From NCBI GenBank assembly GCA_016720925.1, contig JADKJR010000022.1, positions 52,120-116,119 of the forward strand: a stretch of 64,000 bases of DNA. Direction: 5' to 3'. Both the position numbers and the translations under genes were made by a program. Position 1 is the stretch's first letter; every line of letters begins with the position of its first letter. This DNA comes from Betaproteobacteria bacterium. GTDB lineage: Bacteria > Pseudomonadota > Gammaproteobacteria > Burkholderiales > Usitatibacteraceae. A model generated the notes under the pieces. That model saw only the letters and a program-made list of their open reading frames with translations, searched no databases and had not been told where the DNA came from. Below, piece by piece: positions 1-8,389 of this stretch.

Positions 1-1
1 A

Positions 2-418
2 GCAAATCGGAATCTGGGTGAACTACATCCGCGATGGCAACAAAAGTACGACTTGCCGCAAGCGCCCATTTTGTTCGAAATTGACATTGAATCGCTAACG
101 CGTTCATCGGGCCCAAAATATCACGCTATCTCACGGATGCAGTCGGTGCGCCGGGACATCGCGCTGATAGTCAACGAATCGGTTGAAATTCAGACCATGC
201 TTGACGCCGTTTTGAGCCGAAAACTGGCGTCCGTCATCGAATTTGCACCTTTTGACATTTACCGCGGCTCCAACCTTGAAAACGGGAAAAAAAGTGTTGC
301 GCTTCGTATAGTTATGCAGGATACTGACAGGACTTTGACAGATTCGGAAGCGGATACCAAAGTTTCCGAAATAGTTGAAGTGTTGAATCAGGTTTGTGGC
401 GCAACCCTAAGAAAATAA
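2..418 (+). CDS. pheT: Phenylalanine-tRNA ligase beta subunit, C-terminal part
   Basis: This is the last 138 codons of the beta subunit of the tetrameric enzyme that charges tRNA-Phe. The reading frame is open from the window edge. It begins with a GELHPRW-type segment, typical of the end of the B3/B4-to-FDX-ACB junction. The anticodon-binding FDX-ACB fold follows, with RDIALIV, PFDIYRG and KKSVALRI segments. The family is about 800 residues long, so roughly five sixths of the gene lies upstream of the window. An internal TTG at 53 could be mistaken for a start. ihfA follows after 11 bases, the usual order in proteobacteria. Confidence 0.97.
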   Translation, partial: ANRNLGELHPRWQQKYDLPQAPILFEIDIESLTRSSGPKYHAISRMQSVRRDIALIVNESVEIQTMLDAVLSRKLASVIEFAPFDIYRGSNLENGKKSVALRIVMQDTDRTLTDSEADTKVSEIVEVLNQVCGATLRK

Positions 419-429
419 AGCGAATTCAT

Positions 430-736
430 ATGACGCTCACGAAAGCGGAACTTGCTGACTTGATGTTTGAAAAAGTTGGCCTGAATAAGCGCGAAGCCAA
501 GGATATGGTGGAGTCTTTTTTGAAGAGATTGCCTTGCATTGGAAAATGGCGACAGCGTCAAGCTGTCCGGATTTGGCAATTTTCAGTTGCGTAACAAGCC
601 CCAGCGTCCCGGTCGCAACCCGAAGACTGGCGAAGAAATTCCGATCACGGCCCGCCGTGTCGTGACATTTCATGCCAGCCAAAAACTGAAGAGCCTCGTG
701 GAGAAGTCGTTCAATGGAACCGTTGCTCACCAGTAG
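430..736 (+). pseudogene. ihfA: Integration host factor alpha subunit, frameshifted
   Basis: IHF alpha is a DNA-bending nucleoid protein that works as a heterodimer with IHF beta. The N-terminal half (MTLTKAELADLMFEKVGL) is read from ATG 430. The C-terminal half (KLSGFGNFQLRNK, RPGRNPKTGEEIPITARRVV) is read one frame over and stops at 736. Between 514 and 536 the DNA is short by one T in a T-run and one C in a C-run. Restoring both gives the family sequence SFFEEIALALENGDSVKLSG without a gap, at about 102 residues, which is normal for IhfA. I read this as assembly error rather than decay. The end overlaps the following merR start by 23 bases, the usual pheT-ihfA-merR layout. Confidence 0.9.
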
Positions 737-1076
737 CCTCCCGGCGATTCCCGCGAAACGTTACTTCACCATTGGTGAGGTGAGTGAGCTTTGTGGCGTC
801 AAGCCGCATGTGCTGCGATATTGGGAGCAGGAATTTACCCAGCTAAAGCCACTGAAACGCCGCGGCAATCGCCGCTATTACCAGCACCACGAAGTGCTGC
901 TGATTCGCCGCATCAGGGAATTGCTCTACGAACACGGCTTCACTATCAACGGCGCCAGAAATCGCCTTGACGAACCGGGCAGCGCGGTCTCAAAGAGTTT
1001 GCGATTGGAAAGACAAATTGAACTAAGGGAAGTCAAAAGCGAACTCAAAAGCATCCTCTCCATGCTAAGCGCGTAG
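714..1076 (+). CDS. MerR family transcriptional regulator
   Basis: This is a 120-residue MerR-type DNA-binding protein. An N-terminal winged helix-turn-helix starts at about residue 17 (YFTIGEVSELCGVKPHVLRYWE) and is followed by the RRYYQHHEVLLIRRI wing and helix. The C-terminal part is a short helical segment with no metal-binding or effector domain, so it belongs to the small MlrA/CarA-like subgroup found downstream of ihfA in many betaproteobacteria. The ATG lies inside the end of ihfA, so the two are probably co-transcribed and translationally linked. Its target is not known. The stop lies 22 bases before the tRNA promoter -10. Confidence 0.88.
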   Translation: MEPLLTSSLPAIPAKRYFTIGEVSELCGVKPHVLRYWEQEFTQLKPLKRRGNRRYYQHHEVLLIRRIRELLYEHGFTINGARNRLDEPGSAVSKSLRLERQIELREVKSELKSILSMLSA

Positions 1077-1097
1077 CCTTGGCCACGCTTTCAACGC

Positions 1098-1103
1098 TAT
1101 AAT
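1098..1103 (+). promoter_or_regulatory. -10 box of the tRNA-Pro promoter
   Basis: A perfect TATAAT lies 11 bases before the mature 5' end of tRNA-Pro, so transcription should start around 1110. No convincing -35 was found at normal spacing. Confidence 0.6.
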
Positions 1104-1113
1104 CGCAGTTCGG

Positions 1114-1191
<78 letters not shown>

Positions 1192-1200
1192 ATACACTGA

Positions 1201-1230
1201 TGGCTTGGCGATATTCGCCAGGCCATTTTT
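1201..1230 (+). terminator. Rho-independent terminator after tRNA-Pro
   Basis: An 11-bp stem (1201-1211 with 1215-1225, one G-U pair) closes a TAT loop and is followed by TTTTT. It starts nine bases after the tRNA. Confidence 0.9.
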
Positions 1231-1620
1231 CTATCAGCGATCAACTTCGGTTGATTGCCTCCCGAAACGTGCGCTGCTGGCATGTTGACGAGCTTGCCAG
1301 ATTCCAGATTTCCGGAATTTGCTGCGCTCAAACTGGGCGACTTAATGGCGATAGACTTCGCGTAAACGCCAAACGCAAGTACTGGTGCGCCTTTCGGGGC
1401 ACAAATCGCCTGAGCGCCGCACCAGTTCTCGTGTTTGATCTTCAGGCCAAAGCCGGCAGGCCAGCCTTGACCGAGCGCCGCGAAATCGAGAGCCTTTAAA
1501 TGGATAACCAATCAAATCGGTGAAACCAATGCCCCGCGATTGTAACGCATAATTTATATTATGTTAAATTGCAAGGTGGTAGCCCGGTCTCGTTCTCACA
1601 CGTGCACGATTCCAAATATT
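1231..1620. other. Non-coding stretch between tRNA-Pro and the ABC permease
   Basis: I see no gene here. Open frames across it on both strands are incidental; the minus-strand one runs through the tRNA. Confidence 0.6.
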
Positions 1621-4122
1621 TCATGCGATACCTCGAATCGTTTCGAGCGGCGGCGTGGCAGCTGCTTTGCGAGTTCCAAAAAGTCCGGCGATCGCAATGC
1701 CAACTCCGCCACCGAGAATGCCGATCACCGGTATCCAGTAATTAATACTGAATGGGATCCCAAGCACCCTGTCGGAAAGAATCGCGGCTAGGGAGAGCGC
1801 GCCGCCACTGGCCACCAAACCGGACAATAGGCCAATGGCCAAGAATTCGGCAAGCTGCACCACAACCATTTGCCGGCGAGTGGCGCCCAAAGTACGCATG
1901 ATGGCTGCGTCGTAAACACGCTCATCCTGTGTGGTCGCGATGGCTGCATAAAGTACGACCAAACCAGCGGCGAGCGCAAAGAGGAACACAAAAGAAACAC
2001 CATTCGCCACCTGGTTGGTAATCGCGCGCACCTGACTCATGATGGCCGTCAGATCAATTACAGAGAGATTCGGAAACTGACGAATGAGGCCGTTCACGAT
2101 GGATTCATTGCCCGGCTTGAGATGAAAACTGGTTATGTAGCTGGCCGGATAGTCATCCAGCACGCCAGGGCTGGCAAGCACAAAGAAGTTGGCTTTGAAG
2201 GAATCCCATTCAACCTTCCGCAGGCTTGTGACGGGAGCAGTGAATTTTGAACCGGCGATATCGAAAGTCAGGGTATCGCCCAGTTTGATGTCCAGCGTCT
2301 TGGCAATACCCTCCTCCAGGGAAAACTGTTTTTCACGAGTATCCGGCCCCCAGAATTTGCCCGCGACAACCCGGTTGTCGGGCTGCAACTTGGTCGCCCA
2401 TGAAAGATTGAATTCCCGCTCGCTGAGGCGCTTGGCGCGCTCATCCGCGAACGCCGCGGGCGCAATCGCCCTTTCGTTCATTGCGGTTAACCTTCCCTTT
2501 ACCATCGGATACAGGTCTGGCGTTGCCATGTCGCGACCGGCAAAATAGCTTTTAACATCAGTAAGTTGATCACTCTGAATGTTGATGACAAAGCGGTTCG
2601 GCATGTCTTCCTTGAGACTATCCTGCCACCGCGTAATCATGTCGGTTCGAACGAGCGTTAGCAAAAGCATGGCCATGATGCCCAGCCCCAGCGCCATGAT
2701 TTGAATCAGGCTCCCGCCCGATCGTCGTTTCATGTTGGCGATGCCATAGCGCCACGAACCGCTGGTCGCGCCTCGCAGATTCCCGGCAAAATGAATGAGC
2801 AGCCATCCTGCCAAGGCGGCCGCGGCCAGCGCCACGACAAATCCGCCAACGGCTATTGCGCCAAGTTTGAACTCGCCAGCGCGCCAGACAATGAGTCCAG
2901 CCAATGTAGCAAAGCCCAGCAGGTAGGCGAAGGCCGCACTTGCCTCGAACGGATCCAGATCGCGTCGAAGCACACGAAGGGTGGACACTTTACGCAATGC
3001 CAACAATGGCGGAAGCGTAAATCCAAGCAATAGCACCAGACCAATTGCGAAGGCTTGAATGGCCGGAATGATCGTGGGCATCGGTAGCGCGACCGTAAGA
3101 AAACCAGTGAGCATGGTTGCAAGCACGCTTTGCGCCGCAAACCCCGCGAGTGTTCCCAGCAGGCAGGCCACAAATGCCAGCAACAGGAACTGCCACAGAT
3201 TGAGCATGAAAATATCGCCCTGCGTCGCACCAAGGCAGCGCATGATCGCAGCGCTATCCATTTGCCGATCAGTGAAGCGACGTGCCGCGAGCGCCACGGC
3301 GACCGAGGCAAGCACGACAGAAAGAAGCGCCGCCAGCCCCAGAAAACGCTGTGCGCGCTCCAGCGCCACGCGCACCTCGGAGCGAGAATCACGCACACTT
3401 TCCAGTCGTTCGCCGCGCTCCAGCTTGCCGGCAAATGTCAGGCGAAATTCATTCACCAACTTGCTTTCGCCGGCAACGAGAAACCGATACGTTGCACGAC
3501 TGCCGATCTGAAGCAGCCGCGTCGCAGCAAGGTCCTGCATGTTGAGCATTACCCGAGGCGCGATGCCAAAGTAGTCCAGTACGCTGTCCGGCTCTTTGGT
3601 GAGCACGGCCACGATCTTCAGTGATGTCGCGCCTACCTTGAGCGTGTCCCCGACTTTCATGTTAGTGCGCCCAAGTAAGACTGCCGGCACCCATACCGTT
3701 CCCGGTGCCGGAATATCGCTGGTTTCGCGGCCGGGAACGCCTGGCTCATCGGCGATGTTGAATTTCCCCCGCAGCGGGAATCCCTGTGTGATGGCCTTGA
3801 GCTCAGCCAGATTGACGCCCTGCCCTTTCTCTTCAGCACCGGCCACCATGCTGGGAAACGTCACGGATTCCGCGGTCGCCAGATTGAGCCGCGCGGCAAC
3901 ATCACGAAAGCGTGCAGCCGCGGGTTTATCCGAGATCACCACGGCATCCGCGGCAATGAGCTCATTGGCCTGCCGGTTTAGCGCGGATTCAACCCGGTCG
4001 GCAAAAAACGCCACGGTGCTGACGCTCATGACCGCGATGAACAGAGCGGCCAGCAATACACGAGCCTCTCCTGATTTGCCATTACGGCGCACCATGCGCA
4101 ATGCGAGTGCAAATTGTTTCAT
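1621..4122 (-). CDS. ybbP: YbbP-type ABC transporter permease (FtsX family)
   Basis: This is an 833-residue inner-membrane permease. One transmembrane helix lies near residues 21-43. A large periplasmic domain follows, then a first FtsX block of helices at about 265-370, further helices at about 400-490, a second periplasmic domain, and a closing FtsX block near 715-825. This double FtsX arrangement is that of E. coli YbbP and other MacB-like mechanotransmission or lipoprotein-type transporters. The start codon overlaps the stop of the ATPase gene by one base, so they form one operon. In E. coli ybbA-ybbP also lies divergent from tesA, exactly as here. The substrate is unknown. Confidence 0.92.
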   Translation of the reverse strand: MKQFALALRMVRRNGKSGEARVLLAALFIAVMSVSTVAFFADRVESALNRQANELIAADAVVISDKPAAARFRDVAARLNLATAESVTFPSMVAGAEEKGQGVNLAELKAITQGFPLRGKFNIADEPGVPGRETSDIPAPGTVWVPAVLLGRTNMKVGDTLKVGATSLKIVAVLTKEPDSVLDYFGIAPRVMLNMQDLAATRLLQIGSRATYRFLVAGESKLVNEFRLTFAGKLERGERLESVRDSRSEVRVALERAQRFLGLAALLSVVLASVAVALAARRFTDRQMDSAAIMRCLGATQGDIFMLNLWQFLLLAFVACLLGTLAGFAAQSVLATMLTGFLTVALPMPTIIPAIQAFAIGLVLLLGFTLPPLLALRKVSTLRVLRRDLDPFEASAAFAYLLGFATLAGLIVWRAGEFKLGAIAVGGFVVALAAAALAGWLLIHFAGNLRGATSGSWRYGIANMKRRSGGSLIQIMALGLGIMAMLLLTLVRTDMITRWQDSLKEDMPNRFVINIQSDQLTDVKSYFAGRDMATPDLYPMVKGRLTAMNERAIAPAAFADERAKRLSEREFNLSWATKLQPDNRVVAGKFWGPDTREKQFSLEEGIAKTLDIKLGDTLTFDIAGSKFTAPVTSLRKVEWDSFKANFFVLASPGVLDDYPASYITSFHLKPGNESIVNGLIRQFPNLSVIDLTAIMSQVRAITNQVANGVSFVFLFALAAGLVVLYAAIATTQDERVYDAAIMRTLGATRRQMVVVQLAEFLAIGLLSGLVASGGALSLAAILSDRVLGIPFSINYWIPVIGILGGGVGIAIAGLFGTRKAAATPPLETIRGIA

Positions 4123-4859
4123 TACATCGCCATCTCTTGTCGATGTGCTTCAGTGCTAACCACGCCCGCATCGATATTCAGTTGCCGACCGCATCGTGTC
4201 GCGATTCCGAGGTCATGAGTGACGAGAATCAATGTCGTACCGCGTTCGCGATTGAGTTCAAACAGCAAGTCGATCATTGCACGACCCGTCTTCGCGTCGA
4301 GATTGCCCGTGGGTTCATCGGCAAATAGCAGCTTTGGTTCGGTAACAAAGGCGCGGGCAATCGCCACTCGCTGTTGCTCTCCACCGGAAAGTTGCTTTGG
4401 ATAGTGCGTGAGACGGGCGCCGAGGCCGACACGTTCAAGAATGGATCGCGCCCTCTTCCCGGCGTCTACGGCACCGCGTAGTTCGAGGGGAAGCATGACA
4501 TTCTCCAGCGCCGTCAACGATGGCAGCAACTGGAATGACTGAAAAACGAACCCCACCAATCGTCCGCGAAGTTTGGCGCGTCCATCCTCGTTGAGTGAAA
4601 ACAAGTCTTCATTGCCAATGAAAACCTTGCCTTGACTTGGCGTGTCCAATCCAGCCATCAGGCCCAGCAAAGTGGACTTACCGGATCCCGACGCGCCAAC
4701 GATCGCGATAGCTTCCCCGGCGTCAACGCTAAAATTCGCATTGTTGACAATAGTAAGTTCGCCATCATTGGTCGTGACCCGTTTACTGAGATCAATAGCA
4801 CGGATCATGCTCGTGGGCGGAGCGGAAAAACTGGTCGATAACGTCATGGAATCAGGCAT
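4122..4859 (-). CDS. ybbA: YbbA-type ABC transporter ATP-binding protein
   Basis: This is the ATPase partner of the downstream permease. Walker A is GASGSGKST, the signature is LSGGEQQRVAIARA, Walker B is LLFADEPTGNLD, and the switch histidine is in LVTHD. This is the LolD/MacB-like class. I chose ATG 4859 (245 residues). The frame is open further upstream to 5132, but that extension would run through the esterase gene on the other strand. Starts at 4847 and 4808 are also possible, and none has a good ribosome site. The divergent esterase begins about 100-200 bases away, so the region between should hold both promoters. Confidence 0.9.
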   Translation of the reverse strand: MPDSMTLSTSFSAPPTSMIRAIDLSKRVTTNDGELTIVNNANFSVDAGEAIAIVGASGSGKSTLLGLMAGLDTPSQGKVFIGNEDLFSLNEDGRAKLRGRLVGFVFQSFQLLPSLTALENVMLPLELRGAVDAGKRARSILERVGLGARLTHYPKQLSGGEQQRVAIARAFVTEPKLLFADEPTGNLDAKTGRAMIDLLFELNRERGTTLILVTHDLGIATRCGRQLNIDAGVVSTEAHRQEMAM

Positions 4860-4956
4860 TGAAATGGATTGTTCGTCGGGAGGAGTGAGTGAAAATTGAA
4901 AAATTGATTTGAATATTGCCAGCTCACCCACAGTTATGCAGCGATAATCTGACAAA

Positions 4957-5697
4957 TTGTCGATATTGGGAAATGACTTGAATTTGCGCCAAATAATAAA
5001 GATTGCGTCTGAATGCCGTATTACAAGCTCACTATCGACAAGGTGGCACAGGCTTTTTCTTGGCGCAGTTCTGACCATGGCATATGCCCTTGCGATCCCC
5101 ATTGCAAGTGCAGCGACGGCACAAACCGTCATGATTTACGGAGACAGTTTGTCAGCGGCGTACGGACTCGACCCGAATGATGGCTGGGTGAGTCTGCTAC
5201 AAGTAAGGCTAAAGCCCGAAGGCATCATCGTGGTCAATTCGAGCATCAGCGGCGAGACCACCCACGGCGGCCTGAGTCGAATCAGTACCGATCTCGCGAA
5301 AATCAAACCCAACGTAGTCGTACTAGCGTTGGGGGCAAACGACGGACTACGTGGTCTGCCGATTGCGGATACAAAAAAGAATCTGCAATCGATGATTGAC
5401 AGCATTCAGAAGGCCAAGGCGAGAATAGTGCTCATCGGGATTCAGATTCCGCCCAATTATGGAATTGACTATTCAAGACAATTCCGCGATCTGTATTTTG
5501 AGCTCGCAAAAAGCAACCGAGTGTTACCGCCGCCATTTCTCCTTGAGGGCGTTGCCGACAAACTGGAATTGTTTCAAGCCGATCGTCTGCATCCGAAAGC
5601 AGAAGCACAACCGGCAATCCTGGAGAATGTATTGCCCACTATACGGAAAGTACTCAACAAGACTGCATCCGCGACGAAGGCCGATGCCAAACCATGA
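4957..5697 (+). CDS. tesA: TesA-like SGNH/GDSL esterase (arylesterase/lysophospholipase)
   Basis: A secreted hydrolase of the TesA family. The SGNH blocks are visible: GDSLSAAYGL (catalytic Ser), GANDGLRG (block III Asn), and DRLHP near the C-terminus (catalytic Asp and His). A signal peptide is formed by RWHRLFLGAVLTMAYALA and ends near ASAATA. The true start is uncertain: 4957 is a TTG, ATG 5077 would leave only a stub of the signal peptide, and codons between them are non-standard. It is divergent from ybbA-ybbP as in E. coli, and its stop overlaps the mnmH start (ATGA). Confidence 0.88.
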   Translation: MSILGNDLNLRQIIKIASECRITSSLSTRWHRLFLGAVLTMAYALAIPIASAATAQTVMIYGDSLSAAYGLDPNDGWVSLLQVRLKPEGIIVVNSSISGETTHGGLSRISTDLAKIKPNVVVLALGANDGLRGLPIADTKKNLQSMIDSIQKAKARIVLIGIQIPPNYGIDYSRQFRDLYFELAKSNRVLPPPFLLEGVADKLELFQADRLHPKAEAQPAILENVLPTIRKVLNKTASATKADAKP

Positions 5698-6779
5698 TTG
5701 CCCTGGACAAACACTTCACAGTTCCCGTCAAAACTGGCATGCGGTTACTACCGCTTTCTCTGGATGATCTTGGCAGCTTCGATGCAATAATTGATGTGCG
5801 AAGTCCAAGCGAGTTTGCGGAGGACCATTTGCCGGGCGCCGTAAATTTCCCGGTGCTCAACGACTCAGAACGCGTGAGAGTCGGGACCTTGTACAAGCAG
5901 AGTTCAGCCTTCGAGGCGAAGAAAATCGGCGCGGCGATCGTCGCACGGAATATCGCCTCGCACATTGAAGTGTCATTTCTGGGCAAACCCAAGCGCTGGA
6001 AGCCGCTAGTCTATTGTTGGCGAGGTGGCTCACGCTCAGGCGCAATGTCACATGTCCTGCGCAGCATTGGGTGGCCAACCCTGCAACTGGAGGGCGGATA
6101 CAAGGCTTGGCGCAGCCAAGTACGTTCTGATCTGGAGAGCCTGCCTGCAAAATATGGGTATCAGGTCATTTGCGGGCGCACCGGGTCCGGGAAGAGCCGC
6201 CTGCTCGACGCGCTCGCGAGCAATGGGCAACAGGTGCTAGATCTGGAGAAACTGGCCGCCCACAAGGGATCCGTTCTGGGTGATTTACCGGACGAAGCAC
6301 AGCCTGCGCAAAAGATGTTTGAAAGTCGTATCTGGGTGGAACTGTCGCGCTTTAACCCGGCGAAACCGGTCTACGTCGAAGCAGAAAGCAAGAAAGTCGG
6401 AAGCCTTAGAGTACCCGAGACACTAATTCAGCGCATGCGCATCAGCCCATGTTACGACGTGCTGACACCGGAAGCGCTGCGGGTACAGTTGCTGCGAGAG
6501 GAATACACCCACCTGATCGCGGATACCGACCTGCTGTTTGCCAAACTTGATTGCCTGAAGGCGCTGCATTCGATTGATCGGATTGATGCATGGAAATCAT
6601 TGGCGCACAGTGCGCGCTGGGATGAATTCGTTGCGGATATGCTGGTTCACCACTACGATCCTGCTTATCGGCGATCGATGTTTAGGAACTACATCCACGC
6701 GGAAATAGCGACGCCTTTGCCAATCGCAAGTATCTCGGCTTCGAGCTTTCTTAATGTCGCGCGCGCGTTGCCTGGTTGA
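5694..6779 (+). CDS. mnmH: tRNA 2-selenouridine synthase
   Basis: MnmH (SelU) replaces sulfur with selenium at wobble 2-thiouridine of certain tRNAs through a geranylated intermediate. An N-terminal rhodanese domain (about 17-135) carries the catalytic cysteine in the VYCWRGGSRSG loop. A C-terminal P-loop domain has GRTGSGKSRLL. The length of 361 residues is normal for the family. The ATG overlaps the esterase stop by four bases. No selD is in the window, so the selenophosphate source must be elsewhere. Confidence 0.93.
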   Translation: MIALDKHFTVPVKTGMRLLPLSLDDLGSFDAIIDVRSPSEFAEDHLPGAVNFPVLNDSERVRVGTLYKQSSAFEAKKIGAAIVARNIASHIEVSFLGKPKRWKPLVYCWRGGSRSGAMSHVLRSIGWPTLQLEGGYKAWRSQVRSDLESLPAKYGYQVICGRTGSGKSRLLDALASNGQQVLDLEKLAAHKGSVLGDLPDEAQPAQKMFESRIWVELSRFNPAKPVYVEAESKKVGSLRVPETLIQRMRISPCYDVLTPEALRVQLLREEYTHLIADTDLLFAKLDCLKALHSIDRIDAWKSLAHSARWDEFVADMLVHHYDPAYRRSMFRNYIHAEIATPLPIASISASSFLNVARALPG

Positions 6780-6926
6780 AGGGTGCCACCTGTAAAATAA
6801 CTGTCGCCATCCCACTTCCAATCAGTTAAACTCGTTGAAAATCAGTATCTAACGGTTGATACTTCACTGATTTTCTAACTTATTTTGACGATATACCACG
6901 CAGGTCAAAAGCAAGAACACAAAAAC

Positions 6927-8216
6927 ATGCATAGCCGCCCGACAAGAATTGGAAAATACGATATCAGTGGTGAACTGGGCCGTGGCGCTACCGCAGTCGT
7001 CTATCTTGGTGAGGACCAGTTCAATGAACGCAAGGTCGCCATCAAGGTAGCGACAAGCGACGAGGGTATGGGCCCGGACGAGGCGCGACGCTTCGAAAAA
7101 CTGTTCCTCAATGAAGCCGCCATGGTCGGCAAGCTTTCTCATCCCAATATTGTCGGTGTTTACGATGCGGTCGTTGAGGGTGATTTGCGCTATATCGTCA
7201 TGGAGTACGTGGGCGGAGGCAACCTAAAAAAGTTTTGCACTGAGACTAACCTGCTACCAGTCCGACAGGCCGTATTGATCATTTTCAAGGCATGCCGTGC
7301 GCTGGATTACGCATTTCAGAATGGCGTCATACATCGCGACATAAAGGCCGCCAACATTTTGTTGTCCGATCGCGACGACATCAAGATTTCGGATTTTGGC
7401 ACCGCACAGATTTCCCATTCAACGCATACGCAGATCGACGGTTTTGTCGGCTCTCCTGCCTACATGGCGCCGGAGCAAATCAACGAGGAACCGCCTTCGG
7501 TGCAAACCGATATCTACTCCCTTGGCGTGACCATGTATGAACTGCTTGCGGGGCGACTGCCTTTCCAGGCAATGAATTCCGTGGCGATGATCAACAAGAT
7601 CCTCAATGAGGACCCTACTCCACTCAAATCGATACGTCCCGATATTCCGGACAAGCTGGTGGAAATCGTCGAAAAGGCGATGGCTCGGGACGCCACCAAA
7701 CGCTACCCCGCTTGGTACGCGATGGCGCGCGATCTGGCAGAGACCTTTCCCCAACTTGAGAAGTACTCATTCGAAATATCGTCGGCGGAGAAGTTCAACG
7801 CACTACGAAAAATTGATTTTTTCCGCGACTTTCGGGATTCAGAGCTCTGGGAAGTACTTAGAGGCGCGATCTGGGAGCATCATTCGCGTGAACAAAGCCT
7901 GCTGTTGGAGGGCGACATTGGCCATGCCTTTTTTATCATCGTCTCCGGTCAAGTGAAAGTAATTAAGGACGGCAAGTTACTAAACGTCCTGAAGGACGGA
8001 GATTGCTTCGGCGAAATGGCCTATTTGTCGGGTGACAAAGCTCGGCGAACCGCTTCCATTATTTCAGTCTCCGAAGTGCAATTATTGAAGGTGCAGGATG
8101 TTCAATTGGAACAGTTGTCCGATGCTTGCCAACTGCGCTTCAACCGCCAGTTCTTGAAGACGCTCATTGAGCGCCTAGCGTGGACCAGCAACGTACTTGC
8201 CCAAGTTAAGAAGTAG
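6927..8216 (+). CDS. Serine/threonine protein kinase with C-terminal cyclic-nucleotide-binding domain
   Basis: A 429-residue soluble protein. The Hanks-type kinase domain occupies residues 5-265: GRGATAVVYLGE glycine loop, VAIKVAT lysine, HRDIKAANILL catalytic loop, DFGTAQ metal loop, and a MAPEQ activation-segment end, so it should be active. Residues about 285-410 form a cNMP-binding fold with a GHAFFIIVSGQVKVIK core and a phosphate-cassette-like GDCFGEMAYLSGDKARRTAS. No membrane helix is present. I used ATG 6927, because the longer frame begins at a TTG 14 codons upstream. The kinase is probably gated by a cyclic nucleotide, but this is inference. It precedes a chemoreceptor and a REC-EAL protein. 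Confidence 0.9.
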   Translation: MHSRPTRIGKYDISGELGRGATAVVYLGEDQFNERKVAIKVATSDEGMGPDEARRFEKLFLNEAAMVGKLSHPNIVGVYDAVVEGDLRYIVMEYVGGGNLKKFCTETNLLPVRQAVLIIFKACRALDYAFQNGVIHRDIKAANILLSDRDDIKISDFGTAQISHSTHTQIDGFVGSPAYMAPEQINEEPPSVQTDIYSLGVTMYELLAGRLPFQAMNSVAMINKILNEDPTPLKSIRPDIPDKLVEIVEKAMARDATKRYPAWYAMARDLAETFPQLEKYSFEISSAEKFNALRKIDFFRDFRDSELWEVLRGAIWEHHSREQSLLLEGDIGHAFFIIVSGQVKVIKDGKLLNVLKDGDCFGEMAYLSGDKARRTASIISVSEVQLLKVQDVQLEQLSDACQLRFNRQFLKTLIERLAWTSNVLAQVKK

Positions 8217-8389
8217 ATTTCCTAGATTGCTCGACTGACCTAGCATATCTCTCTGATGTGCACGACAATCACTCGCGCCCTTGGCATGGCGTGAAATAAT
8301 CCGGCTTTCACACCGGTGTGCACCATGGCGGAGCATCAACGCTGCACGAAGTCGAGAAACTCAAAAGTGCGGTCTAAATCGATTATGGG

